From Pohlia nutans (lineage: Eukaryota; Streptophyta; Bryopsida; Bryales; Mniaceae), in contig CM040087.1 of NCBI GenBank assembly GCA_022496805.1, positions 11,110,001-11,174,000 on the forward strand: a stretch of DNA of 64,000 nt. Reading direction: 5' to 3'. Under the pieces are notes generated by a model. It did not search any database. It was given only the letters and a program-made list of their open reading frames with translations, and was not told where the DNA came from. The translations under genes were made by a program, and so were the position numbers. Shown here one piece after another: positions 1-12,300 of this stretch; the stretch's first letter is position 1; each line of letters begins with the position of its first letter.

Positions 1-1086
1 ATTTTGTAAAAAAGTGAACTACGTAAGTTTGAGCAACATGTATCCCTAACCAAAAAAATCAGGGTCCAAAACGCGCTGAAAATGGTTCAGGAAGTTAAGG
101 GTTAAGATGCTCATTGTGAATAACATCCATTGGTAGCCCTTGCATCTATTCATTCAATTCATGACCCAAAAAAAGGCATTTCACATAATTCACTAGGACC
201 AATACATAAAAATATTATTTTATAAAAATTACAAAATACATGGTTTTAAAAATAGTGTACCAAAAATATTATCTTATGATATAAGAAACTACAATGAATG
301 ATATTGAATAATTTCATTGATTTTCTATCAATAAATACTAATACAACATTAGTACTCCGTATATTATATATGTAAATACAAAAATTATATTAATAACATC
401 ATGTTTAAAATTCTTCAATAGAATAATATATGCTTGAACAATATAATTGATAGTTAATGATATAAACATAATGATATAAAGATGAGTAAATTACCAATAT
501 CACATCATTTCAAAATTCCTACACATATTAAAATATCGTTGTGGTTATTTTTAAACTTGTGAATCATAAGTTCTTACTTGAGATTCATAATTATTTCACA
601 ATAAATTCAAAACCTTCAACTTTATGTTTTTGCCAATATTGATATAATAGTTCATACTATCAAACCAACTAAATTCACATAATATTTTTCAATGAATATT
701 CATGGAGGTGTAGTTAATACAATAGTCGTTGATGAAAGTCAAGATGTTCAATGTAAAGCTATTGCAAAAAAGTGTCGAGAGCAAAGTGTTCATTGATTTT
801 GCCAGTAGTGTCCGAACAAATGAAAAACATTGTGATCATATTGACAAAAGATATGAGATTCTAATAAGAACATTTTCATTAGCCGCAAAAGTTACTTTGA
901 GATGTGCTTTAATTAAAACAAGGTTTTGAAACCAAAACTTATGTTCAACTCAAGGTTTATGACAACAATGCATTATGGTTGTTTAATACATCAAGGGCAA
1001 GTAAGCTTGCAGAAGTACAACAAACCTTCAACGCTAAAGATAATAATGGTATGGTAAAACTATAGCATGTTACTGATAATCATTTA
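1..1086. other. AT-rich gene-free DNA
   Basis: No coding signal is visible. The longest open frame (729-929, 66 codons) has no recognisable motif and sits in sequence of the same AT-rich composition as its surroundings. A TTAAGGGTTAAG motif near 110 resembles the ends of the TTAACCCC repeat family found elsewhere in the window. Confidence 0.5.
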
Positions 1087-1302
1087 ATTACAAGTTGATT
1101 AATTTGGTAGTGTACAGTTGTTTTCTAATTACTAACTCACTTTATGACAGGTGCTTTGATAGTGTACAATTGTCTTCTGATTATTGACTCACTTTATGGT
1201 TGAATACACTACTAGAGAGTGCGTAAAAACCAAGACAAAACCAACACACATCTGTTGAAACCAACAGAGAATGAGTTTAACGAAGCAAACATTTAGTCAT
1301 CT

Positions 1303-1425
1303 GCACAGAACCAACAAGTTCCTGTTGATTTCTGTTGGAACCAACAAGTTCCTGTTGATTTTCCTCTTGGAACCAACAAGTTCCTGTTGATTTTCCTCTT
1401 GGAACCAACAAGTTCCTGTTGATTC
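1303..1425. repeat. Minisatellite, period about 31-37 bp
   Basis: Roughly four copies of GGAACCAACAAGTTCCTGTT plus spacer lie inside the left end of the CACTA element. Each unit contains an AACCAACA motif and its inverted counterpart, so this is probably an expanded subterminal repeat. Confidence 0.8.
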
Positions 1426-1464
1426 ACTACTAGAGAGTGCGTCAAAACAAGACAGAACCAAGAC

Positions 1465-2060
1465 AGATTTTGTCGGAAAAAAAAAAAAATTCAAAAAAAT
1501 TTGAAATTTTTTCTAGATACAGAAAAATCCCTGCATATAATACTGCAAAAAAAAATTTGAAAAAAAAGTTTTTTTTACATCGTTAAAAATATTCAAAGAC
1601 TACTAGGAAAAAAAAAAACAGCTTCAGCCTTCAAGATTTTGTCCAAAAAAAAAAAATTCAAAAAAATTTGAAATTTTTTCTAGATACAGAAAAATCCCTG
1701 CATAGAATACTGCAAAAAAAAATTTGAAAAAAAAGTTTTTTTTACATTGTTAAAAATATTCAAAGACTGTTGGGAAAAAAAACAGCTCCAGCCTTCAAGA
1801 TTTTGTCGAAAAAAAAAAAATTCAAAAAAATTTGAAATTTTTTCTAGATACAAAAAAATCCTTGCATAGATTACTGCAAAAAAAAAAATTGAAAAAAAGT
1901 TTTGTTTACATCGTTAAAAATATTCAAAGACTGCTGGGAAAAAAAAAACAGCTCCAGCCTTCAAGATTTTGTCCAAAAAAAAAAATTCAAAAAAATCTGA
2001 AATTTTTTGTACATACAGAAAAATCCTTGTATGAAATAGTGCAAAAAAAAAATTGAAAAA
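1465..2060. repeat. Satellite-like array, period about 165 bp, about 3.6 copies
   Basis: Units begin at about 1465, 1634, 1799 and 1964 with AGATTTTGTC followed by a long A tract, and contain TTTTTTCTAGATACA, AAAATCCCTGCAT and TTCAAAGACT. The copies are close to identical. The open frame 1832-2056 is only a read-through of this A-rich repeat. The array lies inside the CACTA element. Confidence 0.85.
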
Positions 2061-2144
2061 AAATCTTTTTATACATGGCAAACGAATCGGCAATGGTTAA
2101 GTTCTATTATAATTAACAAGATAATTCTCATACTTGCATGAGCG

Positions 2145-2346
2145 TGTGTATGTGGTGTGGTGGTTTAGTAAGTGGTTGGGGGTTTGGAAGGTCTTGTGTT
2201 CGAATCCGGCCGTTGGCAATTGGTCTTTGGTTAGCCATGGTGGGCCCTACGGTGGTGGGTCGGGGTTCTTGGCCCTAGCAGTCAAATTTTTTTCCGGGCA
2301 GCCCAAAATTTCCGGGCAGCTACTTTTCTTCGGGCAGGCCAGAAAA
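2145..2346 (+). mobile_element. tRNA-derived SINE-like segment
   Basis: A box-A-like stretch (GTGGTTTAGTAAGTGG, about 2159-2174) is followed 20-25 bases later by a good B box (GTGTTCGAATCCGGC, about 2196-2210), the arrangement of a Pol III tRNA promoter. No tRNA cloverleaf with an anticodon arm is evident, and the 3' part holds three CGGGCAG repeats. It lies within the CACTA element, so it was either captured or inserted later. Confidence 0.5.
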
Positions 2347-2851
2347 AATGAATGCTAGATTAGAAACTTTTCTTTATCTATATTCTTGGACATTGAAGCA
2401 ACACCGAACCAAGACATTTCTGTTGATTGTGATCCGGAATCAACTGTTCCTAACCCGCACACGAACCAACAGAATTTCTGTTGATTTTCTCTTACACCGG
2501 AACCCCATTTCTCTAGTAGTGATAGTCTCATTATATGTACAACACATGACATGTGCTTTGGTAGTGTATAGTTGTCTTTTAATTAGTGACTCACTTTATG
2601 GTTGAATAGTTTCATTATATGTACAACACATGACAGGTGTTTTGGTAGTGTACAATTGTTTTTTAATTAGTGACTCATTTTATGGTTGAGTTGGTAGTGT
2701 ACATTTGTGTTCTAATTACTGGCTCATTTTATGGTTGAATTGGTAGTGTACAGTTGTCTTCTAATTATTGACTCATTTTATAGTTGAATAGTCTCATTAT
2801 ATGTACAACACATGACAGGTGCTTTGGTAGTGTATAGTTGTCTTCTAATTA

Positions 2852-3127
2852 CCGTAGTAGGAAGGCAGGGTCGGCACTTTCATGTCGAATAATTAATTAA
2901 AGTTTGAAAAGTAGGGGTCGGCACTTTCAAAAATAATTATTAAAAATTCGGCTATTAATAACTAACATTGAATTTTACTAGCGGCTACACGTTTTCCTTT
3001 GTTTTTTGTCTACAATTTTTGTTGACTTCATTTTTGTTGATTTCGACAAAATACTTGATAAATTTATTTATTTTTTCGGCATTTTTTTGGGGAATTATTT
3101 TCTGCCGACCCTGCCTTCCTACTACGG
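2852..3127. mobile_element. Stowaway-like MITE, 276 bp
   Basis: The terminal inverted repeats start CCGTAGTAGGAAGGCAGGGT and end with the complement, about 24 bp each. They are flanked by TA (2850-2851 and 3128-3129). Removing the element and one TA gives CTAATTAGTGACTC, which is found intact in neighbouring array units (about 2572 and 2660). This fits a Tc1/mariner-class non-autonomous element. A diverged relative lies at 62553-62751. Confidence 0.9.
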
Positions 3128-3340
3128 TAGTGACTCACTTTATGGTTGAATTGCTGGTATACAGTTGTGTTCTAACTCACTTTATGGTTGAATTGGTAGT
3201 GTACAATTGTGTTCTAATTACTGACTCACTTTATGGTTGAATTGGTAGTGTACAATTGTCTTCTAATTACTGACTCATTTTTATAGTTGAATAGTCTCAT
3301 TATATGTACAACACATGGCATGTGCATCTGATTAATTCAA

Positions 3341-5389
3341 TGTACAAATGTCTCCTCGCCTTCTGCCAAAAGTTTCAAATGCATTAGCTTTGGGTATAAA
3401 GGGTGTTAAGGGGGTTTTCTAGGAACTGACCTTAAACGAATGAGACTACTCCTCGCAAGAATACTCTACGCTAGACTAGTTACTAGAGATGGAGAGGAGT
3501 AGTAAGAGGTTTCTTCAAAGGAGAACGTACTGTCGACTAGGAAAAAGCACCAGTATGCTAGAGAGTCGGCTCCTGCATACCCACAAACTACTGCAACTAA
3601 CGAAGATACAATCACAAAGAGTGATACAAGAGTAGGAAATAGCAGTAGTCTAACAGCAGTAGTCTACCATACTAGTGCGCACAAGAAGGGTTAAGACAAG
3701 AATGAAGTACAACTGAGGCTGCCAAGAAGATGTACAAAATGTATAGCAACAATCCTCTCAATGAGAGGGGTAGTACATATAGGCGACTAGTTTGACAGTG
3801 TGTCAGACTGGTCGACCGAAAAAATCGGGTCGACCAGTCTGTGCCAGTCTGTACCACCGGATATCGCCTACCGGGTCTATTCCTGCCGGGTATAGACTAG
3901 CCTAAGGGAATATCCAACGAATATTCGGTTAGCAAAGGGTAGTAAAAAGTAAACAATTCAAGCAATTGATGTTAAATAGAGAAGAGCAAACAAAAAAAGC
4001 GATATATGGTAAATAAATATTAAAGGTGAAATGAAATACACATGAAGATATCATGTTACTTTGCTTTCAATCAATTTCACTCGATTTCAAACTTCTTAAA
4101 ATTATAAGCAAAATATTATTGACTACAAAATAAATAGTTCAAGATTTTGTAGGTTCTTCTCTCAATTACTATTGCAATGACAAGAAATTGTAGTGACATG
4201 TAGAATCAATGATTTTTTTAGGCAATTAAATGCCAAAAAACACCAAAAATAATTGGTATGCACTAAGCCTTAAGGAAAAATGTGAAGGAAAAAATGAACG
4301 AATATGCGAGATTGTTTCAAAATTTGAAAACAAATTGTATGAAATCATTAGTTTATAATGAAAGTCATCCAAATGTGTGGATGAAAATAAAATTTTATCC
4401 AAAATATAGATGAATATGAAAATATCTGGCTACACCATTTTATTTTACGTGGCCACTTTAACATTTTTCCGAAAACTATAAAAAAATCCTTGTGCAGAAG
4501 CTATGATGGTTTTATTGTAAGAGTTGTATTATAGAAAAAAAAGAGTTATAATAATGTCAACTCATATAGGTATTTCATACAATATATAGTGCAATCGACA
4601 TAATAATACAACACCTTATCGCATACACCTTAATTGCCTACAAATATTTACTAACTTTAGTATCACATACACGACTACTAAACACAAACGGAAAATGATA
4701 AAATCTACAAGTTCTTTGTCCTTGATCAACATTATTTTCTCTATAATTTCCATGTGATCTTTCATTGTCACCTAAGTTTCCACTCTCTGATAAATTCTCT
4801 TCACACAAATTGGTCTTCAGGTTTCTAAAATAAAGACATTTCAAAAATTAATTTTTACATAATTTTGAATGTTCAAACCAATGAAACGATGACATTCTAT
4901 TACATTCAACATTTTTGACGTTGTACTACATGTTTATGCAATGCCATTCAAGTTTTTGTATGGTGCAATGAATGAAATAATAATATGGGGATAATTTGGC
5001 ACTTAAAGATTTTCATAATAAACTGTATTTGTCTTGCATGCTTATAGAAGTAAAAACGAGAACAACACCAAAAGTTAAATTGTAAATTACTATTAAAAAG
5101 TGAGTTGACTCCGACATAACTATGTTAAAGGGATTGTGTTCATCTCTAAAGATTTAGCCGTTAAATGCTCCAAAGTCCATATTTTGAACGACAAACATAA
5201 TAATTCTAAATCATATTTTGTTCAAATAACTTCTAAAGTAACAATTGAATCTTAAAAATACAAATTTCTTTGAGGTAAACCATATATTTATAAAAATAAA
5301 TGAAGCAAAAATACATTTAAAAAAGAGAAGGGCGTTAAAGGGTTTAAAAAGTACAATGTAAAAATAACTTACCAAAACTTCACATCAAA
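3341..5389. other. AT-rich gene-free DNA with possible LTR remnant
   Basis: No gene is seen. About 3400-3910 is less AT-rich. On the minus strand it shows a TATA-like CCTATATG followed by CTCTCATTGAGAG, reminiscent of LTR-retrotransposon LTRs, but no matching second LTR, primer-binding site or polyprotein is present. From 3910 to 5389 nothing beyond AT-rich sequence is recognised. Confidence 0.3.
3804..3841. repeat. Near-perfect inverted repeat
   Basis: CAGACTGGTCGACC is followed by a loop of about 10 bases and GGTCGACCAGTCTG, forming a 14 bp stem inside the LTR-like stretch. Its role is unknown. Confidence 0.7.
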
Positions 5390-6313
5390 TTGAAAGACGG
5401 TTTTTACTTTCGTTCCCACGTTCGCTCGTTGGGGAACGGAATTGAAATGAGAGGGAACCCCACTACGCTTAGGCCGTCAAGTCCGTCTTGATGGTGGCCT
5501 CGCTTCGTCGCCATCGCCATCGCCACAGCGGCTCTCGGCCCTTTCCCTTTGCATTTCCATTCCGCCATGTCGTGTTTGCGCCTCAATTGCTCTCCCGTTG
5601 CAACCACTCCCGTCGCGCTGCTTCTGCTGCCGTTCTCGGCGTCGAAATTGGCGCTCATTCGGTGCACTTTCATCAATCCTTGCACGTCTTCGCATCCGTC
5701 AAATTTTTGGTGCAGTGAAGAAGGTTTTGCGCTTCGAGCTCACAATTTGACGTTTATGCAGTAGCATATTGCTTCTTCTTGTTCTGATGGACCTGCAACT
5801 GGTGTTTCTTTAGGTTGTGTTGTGAGCTCTACGTGGCTTAGGGCGCCGATCAAGAGTCCGCTGGTAGGTTTCCATGGCCAGAGCGCCTTTGAAATGCAGT
5901 TTCTGGTGATCGATCGCGGTTGCATGGCAGTGTGGAGAATGAGTTTTGAGTGATTCTTGTGCTTAGTTTTTTTTTAGTAATTACCGGCGTTTTATCTTTT
6001 CTTGCTGATTCGCAATGTGTTGTAGTAGTGATTTTTTCATTCGTAACGCGTCAATGGCAGTGCAGAGGATGAGTTTTGAGTGATTCTTGTGCTTGTAATG
6101 GCTTCTTAGTTTAATTTCCGGCGTTTTTTTTTTCCTTGTGTTGTTGTGGTGATGTGCGTTTGGCACATCCTTGCGGTTTCCTGCGGTTTCTTGCGTCTGG
6201 TTGTAGAATGTGCTGCAAGGAAGCTTAATTTGATATTATATTGTTGAATTCCTTGTAGAGTAATTCCATGGTTTTGAAACTACAACGCTGATACTTGGAA
6301 CAAGATATCTGCA
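5390..6313 (+). promoter_or_regulatory. GC-rich leader and probable promoter region of SPT6
   Basis: GC content rises sharply at about 5400-5930 compared with the AT-rich DNA to the left, ending about 380 bases before the SPT6 start codon. Short overlapping frames on both strands (for example 5488-5718) have no recognisable motif and look like 5' UTR. A CTTGTAG acceptor-like site at about 6259 would allow a 5' UTR intron. No TATA box can be assigned with confidence. Confidence 0.4.
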
Positions 6314-9300
6314 ATGGCTGTCTCCCGGAAAGGGAAAGGGAAGAAATACGATTCGGAAGAGGGGAAAAAGGTCCCTGACAAAGGAAAGAAAGTAGTTCTC
6401 GACAAAGGAAAGGGCATCGCGAGAGACGACGATGAAAAAGGTAATCTGAAAGCTTTCTTCTGCCGCTCTTACGCATCCTAACTACTCTTCTTTGACATCT
6501 TTGACATTAGGAGTTACTTGCATTTTTATATTTGAATGCGTCGAGAGTTTGTTATCTAATTGTTTTTGGTGCAGAGGATTATGAGAACGCGGAATATATA
6601 GTTGATGAGGCAGAAGAAGAAGAAGAAGGAGAGCCTGGGTATAGTAGTGGGGAGGGCATCAGCGTCAGAAGGAAGAAACGACACAAAAGGTTGCATTTAC
6701 ACCTTCGACTTTTGGAATGATTCTCTCTCGAACTTACTCAGGACGTTCACTGAATAAGTTGTATGGCTTGTTTTTTTGTTTTATTCCTATAATTTACTGG
6801 CAGAATCAAAGAGAGCTTTGAGCTGGACGAGGACGATTACGATCTACTCGAAGATGCAAACGTGACTGGATTTCATCGTCCTGCAAACCTTGTGAGATGG
6901 GCGCCCTCCATATTTACCATCAGTGGGAGTCGGGTTGACAACTTCTGGTCATCTAGGCTCATCAAAGGCTTTAATTATCTGCATTGACCTAGAATATTGG
7001 TCGCGACTCGTCCGTTTACTTTGACCTTTCTGGAAAAGTTAATTCTTCAAAGGAAAATTGTTTCGTCACTGATCTTGTACGAGTTTCTCACATGGACAGG
7101 GAGGTAAATTCAAGCGGCTTAAGAAAGCTGGTCATGTTCCTGGGAGAAAGGACTCAGGTAACAGATGTAGTTCCTTTCCTTGTCGTCATTCTTTTGAAGA
7201 GAAGCATTTTTTCATTTGAATCATGGACTTAGAGCTATTAAACTAGTGCTCGAGTGATACGGCCTATTGTGAATCGGGTACTGTCCTCGTTTGGAATCCA
7301 GTGGCATGGTTAGGATATTAAGGGAATTTTTTAATGAATAACTGGAGCAGTGCCTGAGGAGAAAGATGATATGGAAGAGGAGGAAACGGAGGACGAGGAT
7401 GAGGAGATGGAGGTCGAGGAGGATGAGGAACTTGACGATGAGGAACGTGACGAGTATAAATTAATTCCAAAGTAAGATGTTTGTTACCTTTCTTGTGCCT
7501 TTGATCCTTTGTCTGGATTTGAACATGTTAAAGGACCACAGTCTAATTTGTTCTAATGACAGATCTGGATATCATCTATCGTAATTGAAGAATTCGAACG
7601 AACTCTGCTGGTCTTGGATGAAGAAAGTGAATGTGATCAATACCTCTGGAGTTTCTCAATAACTCCCCATGACCATAATTATGTACAAACAAACGATGCA
7701 CAACCTACTCAGGCTGCATTGCATCTAGCAAAACTATTTTACTTGGAAGCTTAATTTCACGCAGTTAAATATTTCCTTTGACCCTGGGATATACACTAAA
7801 TCCTTCGTCTCAGTTGCTGTCTATAATTATTATATGTACACTTAAGTAATTGAAATATTTCAATTGCACAAGTATTGTCGACTGTCGTTTATTCAAGGGC
7901 TGGACAAGCACTCTCAGTACCTCTATCTATTCCATGCATGAAGAATTTATTTTTATCAGATTTTCATATTTCCAAACCACGACCACTCGCTCCTCAGTCT
8001 TTCATTTGCATGAACACAAATAGATCGCGGAAGAAGGGTGGTAGGCGAGGAGCTCACAAGGGAAATAAAAGTTCCAGGCCGTCCCTGGGAGAAAGAAGAA
8101 GGATCGAAAGAGAAGCATTAGCTAGTCTGAATGTGGTGACAGTGGATAGCGACGACAACGATGGTAATGATCAAGAATCCTTGTCTCGAAGACTTTTGGA
8201 CAAACAATTTGAATCAAGCTTGCCTGAGGTGAATTATTTTACGCCAAGGGATGACCTGCTTCGACAAACCGATGTTCCGGAAAGACTGCAAGTATATATC
8301 TGGTTTCCGTCTCCGTCTCTATGGTGTTTTATAAGCTTGTCCGCTATTGTGGTTTATATCGTTTATAGGAGAGGCTGAAAAAGGATGAAACTGTACTGTA
8401 CAATAGCATCACCTACATATACTGAACGCTTTTATTGGCCATTGTATTCGTGACAACAGATTTTGGAGGAGGCTGCGGATGCCTTGCCTTCATCTGATTT
8501 GGAATTAAGACAAGCAGCAGAATGGATATTTGACAGAGCCTTTGGCGATCTCTGTATACCAAGTCGTCCGGAATTTCAGCATCTTTTAAATATAGGGAAG
8601 CCTGAAGTTGTGAGACAGATTGCCAATGTTCTGCATCTCGTTCACAATGAAAAATTCGAGGTACGAGCCTTTTCTTCTGGCCAAAGGTATCTGGCTCCAT
8701 CCCTGTGAAATAGGGTCTATGGCTGGGGATAAATAAATACCAAACTTTATGCCTGTGTCTCCCAAGGGGTTGAAACCTGGTATATTAAGGCATAGATTCG
8801 GCTGTCTGTTGCACTGATGCAGTTGTCAGGATTTCATGTTGAACAGGTTCCTTTTATTGGATTGTATCGCCGTGAGGAATGCGAAGATCTATTGAAAGAG
8901 GAGCCCACAGATGAGTTTTCGAGGGAAGAGGGACCAACGATCCAGCAGTACAAGGTTCGTCTTTGTTGTGCTTACCAATGCCCACGAAACCTGGTTGGTG
9001 TTTTAAAAATCACTACCGGTATTCATATGTAACTGAGTTGTGTCAGGCCAGGGTCATTATGAAGTGTTCGTTCTCTGATGGTAGTAGATAATGGTAGCTA
9101 CAGTATCTGTGCATGCTTAGGGCATGCTGGCCGTTTCATTGATCTGAAACGGATGCCGGATGACTTCCCGCCATGCATTGAATTCACTTCTCATAGGATT
9201 GATATTGTACGAGGCCATGTACAGGTGTTAGCAATTGCTCTTGGGCCGATCAATAATAAGTGCTTTTTGAATTCCTTCTTACCTTTCCTCTTCTCACCTT

Positions 9301-12300
9301 AACATTATTGCAGGCACTGTGGGCAGTGCAAGAATGGAACAAGAAGTGGCTGCTCCTTCAACGCCGAAAATCTGAACTTCAAGTTGGTTTTAAGGAACGG
9401 GTTCCAGTGGATGTCAGCAGCACGCCTGAGACGGAAAAACTCGTCAAAAACATTTTTCGGTTTATAGAAGATGCAGGGTCAGAACAAGTACTAGATGATT
9501 TCGAAGCTCAATTCAATCTTCATTTCCCCAGAGATGAATCAGAAGTTGTGGATTCCAGGTTTAAGCGTCCAAGGTTTCGGTCACTCTACAGCATTAGTCA
9601 TCAAGCAGGCGTAGGAACAATCACCAAGCACTTTGGATTGGCCTCGGAGGCTTTTGGGGAAAACGTGAAAGCTGAGTATAAGGTAAATATTGTGGTTTTT
9701 CTTCTACTTCATAAAGCTCTGACATTGCACAGTGTATGCACGCAATACATGCAGTTGGCAGTACAGTCTGCTTCACATTTTTTTTGATATTTGTGCCCCT
9801 TGTTCGTGCAGTGCTGGTTTTAAATATAGTTTCCATAGGATATGAGCTTGCTTATGTAATCATACAACCATGTTTATTTGAAATTAGATCTAACCCTGTG
9901 CATGTCTTCACTATAGCTATCTAATAGTCATATAGGCGTCTGCATACAGCCAGTAGCTTGTCAACTGGCACGGATGTAGATGTAGTTTGAGCCGAAATAG
10001 AGGAAATTGATTCTAGATGCAGACAACCGATAAGAAGGTTGCAACTGGTAAGAAATGGGCGATTTGCATCATGAACTGGATGCTGATTTTTAATGTTTGC
10101 AGAAGCATGATGTCATGGACGAGGCCTTTTTACCAGATGAACTCGCTGCCAAATTTTCCTCATCAAGCAGGTCGGGAGCTGAGTTTCGGGATCCTGCATC
10201 TCTGATACGAGGTGCTAGACACATGGTACGTGCATGAGTCTGTTCAATGTGAGCTTTTGTCAGTAGGTTCTCTCCAATGTCTTCTGAATTCGATCTTGCT
10301 GAGGAATGAGTAGCGGCATACTCTGTTACCTCTTGTTGAATTCTTATTGACTCATGATTTGTTATTCGCGTGCCCATCCTGGAGTCCTCTGATTTATACG
10401 CAGGCATTTTTTTGTGTTCACTTGTTATTAGCTATCTTATTTTTAACCGATCATGGCTGTATTGACCAGTTGGCTGTGGAGATCAGCTCAGAACCATCAG
10501 TGAGAGAGTATGTTCGGACTTTCTATTCAAAAGATGCAGTGGTCACCACAAAGCCGACTCCAGTGGGAATCGATGCAATCGATTCTTTCCACCAGTTCGA
10601 AGGTGTAAAGTGGATAAATGAAAAACCAATTAGTGCATTTGATGATGAGCAGTGGCTTCTCATCCAAAAAGCTGAAGAAGAGAAGCTTATTGATGTCACA
10701 GTTGGACTACCGAAAGAGTCCGTTGAAAATATTCTTTTTAAATGTGAGCAGTTGTTCTTAAGTGATGGAGTAAGCTGCGCATCACAAAGTTGGAATGAGC
10801 AACGAAAGCAGATCTTGCAGGAAGCAGTAGTGAAGCTCTTGCTCCCAATTATGGAGAAGGAGACTCGTATGAGCCTGGTCACCAGGGCTAAGCAACTGTT
10901 GGTTGCTAAGTGTGGTTTGCAACTGTGGAACAAAGTCTCCGTTGCTCCGTATGATCCTGCAAGTGGTAATGATATGCATTGCAGGTGTGTAAATTTGCTT
11001 GCATCCTTTGTGCGATTCTATTTCGTTTTCATTCGCAAAAAGCATGAGTGCTTGATGAGTGTGCTTGGTGTTAAATCTTTTGAATGGGTAGCTGTTTTTG
11101 TATTCTATTGGTGGTATATTTTATACTGAAATTTGCTCTTACTTTCTCTCAATTCAATCTTGTGTCATGTAGTACGTCTTATTTGGAGTCCTCTTGAGCC
11201 ATACTCAAGGGGCACATCTTAACCCATTCCCCATTTTATTGCCTTTCTCACCCCGCTCATGATGGGTGCTCGGCGAAGTTTTTTTTGTCATGAGATAAGT
11301 CTCGTTACTTCACATTTATGCTTTCTGATGACTGCAAATGAAAATAATGTGACAGAAACGAAGATGGCCCGACACTCCGTGTGCTGGCATGTTGTTGGGG
11401 TCCACCTAGTACTGGGACGACTTTTGTGATGCTGGGTGTTGATGGAGAGATCCTGACTACAATGCATACTGGATACTTAAATATCAAAGCTGTTAGTTCT
11501 GAACAAGCCCAGCGCAAGGAAAGTGATAAAGCTCGATTGATGAAAGTGCTTACAGATTACAAGCCTCATATTATCGTTTTGGGAGCTGGGAAGGTTCAGT
11601 GCCGGTACCTCAGCCAAGACATCTCTGATGTAAGTAAACAGTGCGTGCTTTCATACCAATCATCCTTGGTGGTTTTGTAAATCTTAAATCACTTAATGCA
11701 ATAGTGGTGGGATATGGTTATTGTTTATACTCAAGTTCATTTTACTTATTAAGTTGGACATACGGTACCTACCAAGCAGGTATTATCCACGCTTGTTGAG
11801 CAGCATGCTGGAGATTTAGCAGAGGGAATAGACAAAATTAAGTTGGTTTATGGAGACGAATCCATTCCGTCCCTGTTTGAGACATCAAGAATATCCCAGA
11901 AGCAGCTTCCTGGACTGCCAGGTGCAGTCTAATCTTATCTTGCTGTTTGTGCATATATTGCTGACATGTTTGAAGTATCTGAGTTGGAGGGTGATTGTTT
12001 TATTTCCGTGAATGGATCTCTATCTTGCCCATTTCTCATCTCAGCTGCTCAACAGGTTACTCAATTGTATGTCCTGTTTAAAGATCTGACAAATATGGAG
12101 ATATTCTCAGGTACTGTTAGACGAGCAGTTGCGCTGGGTAGGTTTCTGCAGAATCCTGTGGCAATGGTAGCGTCATTGTTCGGCCCAGCAAGGGAGATCC
12201 TTTCGGTAAAGCTTCATCCGCTGCAGAGTTTTCTCAGCAGCGAGGAACTGTACGACGTTTTAGAGCGCGTCATGATCACAGTAGTAAACCAGGTAATATG

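Larger units (their letters stand above)
1207..2521. mobile_element. Non-autonomous CACTA element, 1315 bp
   Basis: The ends are CACTACTAGAGA (1207) and its complement TCTCTAGTAGTG (to 2521), flanked by the 3 bp duplication ATA (1204-1206 and 2522-2524). Uninterrupted array units read GTTGAATAGTCTCATT, which is exactly the expected empty site. Short motifs of the type AACCAACAG/CTGTTG are clustered near both ends, as expected of CACTA subterminal repeats. No transposase is encoded; the interior holds two tandem arrays and a SINE-like segment. A second copy of CACTACTAGAGAGTGCG lies at 1426, so the left end is internally duplicated. Confidence 0.85.
1087..3340. repeat. Tandem array, short form about 50-60 bp, long form about 85-100 bp
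   Basis: Copies of a unit containing TAGTGTACAATTGTCTTC, then CTAATTACTGACTCAC, TTTATGGTTGAA and, in the long form, a segment with TCATTATATGTACAACACATG, recur from 1087 to about 1206 and from 2522 to about 3340. The array is split by a CACTA element (1207-2521) and a Stowaway-like MITE (2852-3127). Undisturbed units on either side act as empty-site references for both insertions. No coding role is seen. Confidence 0.85.

Noticed and set aside
1303..2060. Regularly spaced repeats as a CRISPR array
   Set aside because: The repeats are long A-rich satellites in plant DNA with no unique spacers and no cas genes.
2145..2230. A functional tRNA gene
   Set aside because: A and B boxes are present, but no cloverleaf or anticodon loop can be drawn; a SINE is the better explanation.
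3400..3910. A complete LTR retrotransposon
   Set aside because: Only one LTR-like segment is seen, with no partner, primer-binding site or coding region.
5404..5764. Small protein-coding gene upstream of SPT6
   Set aside because: Overlapping frames on both strands have no motif or convincing start context; the stretch fits a GC-rich 5' leader.
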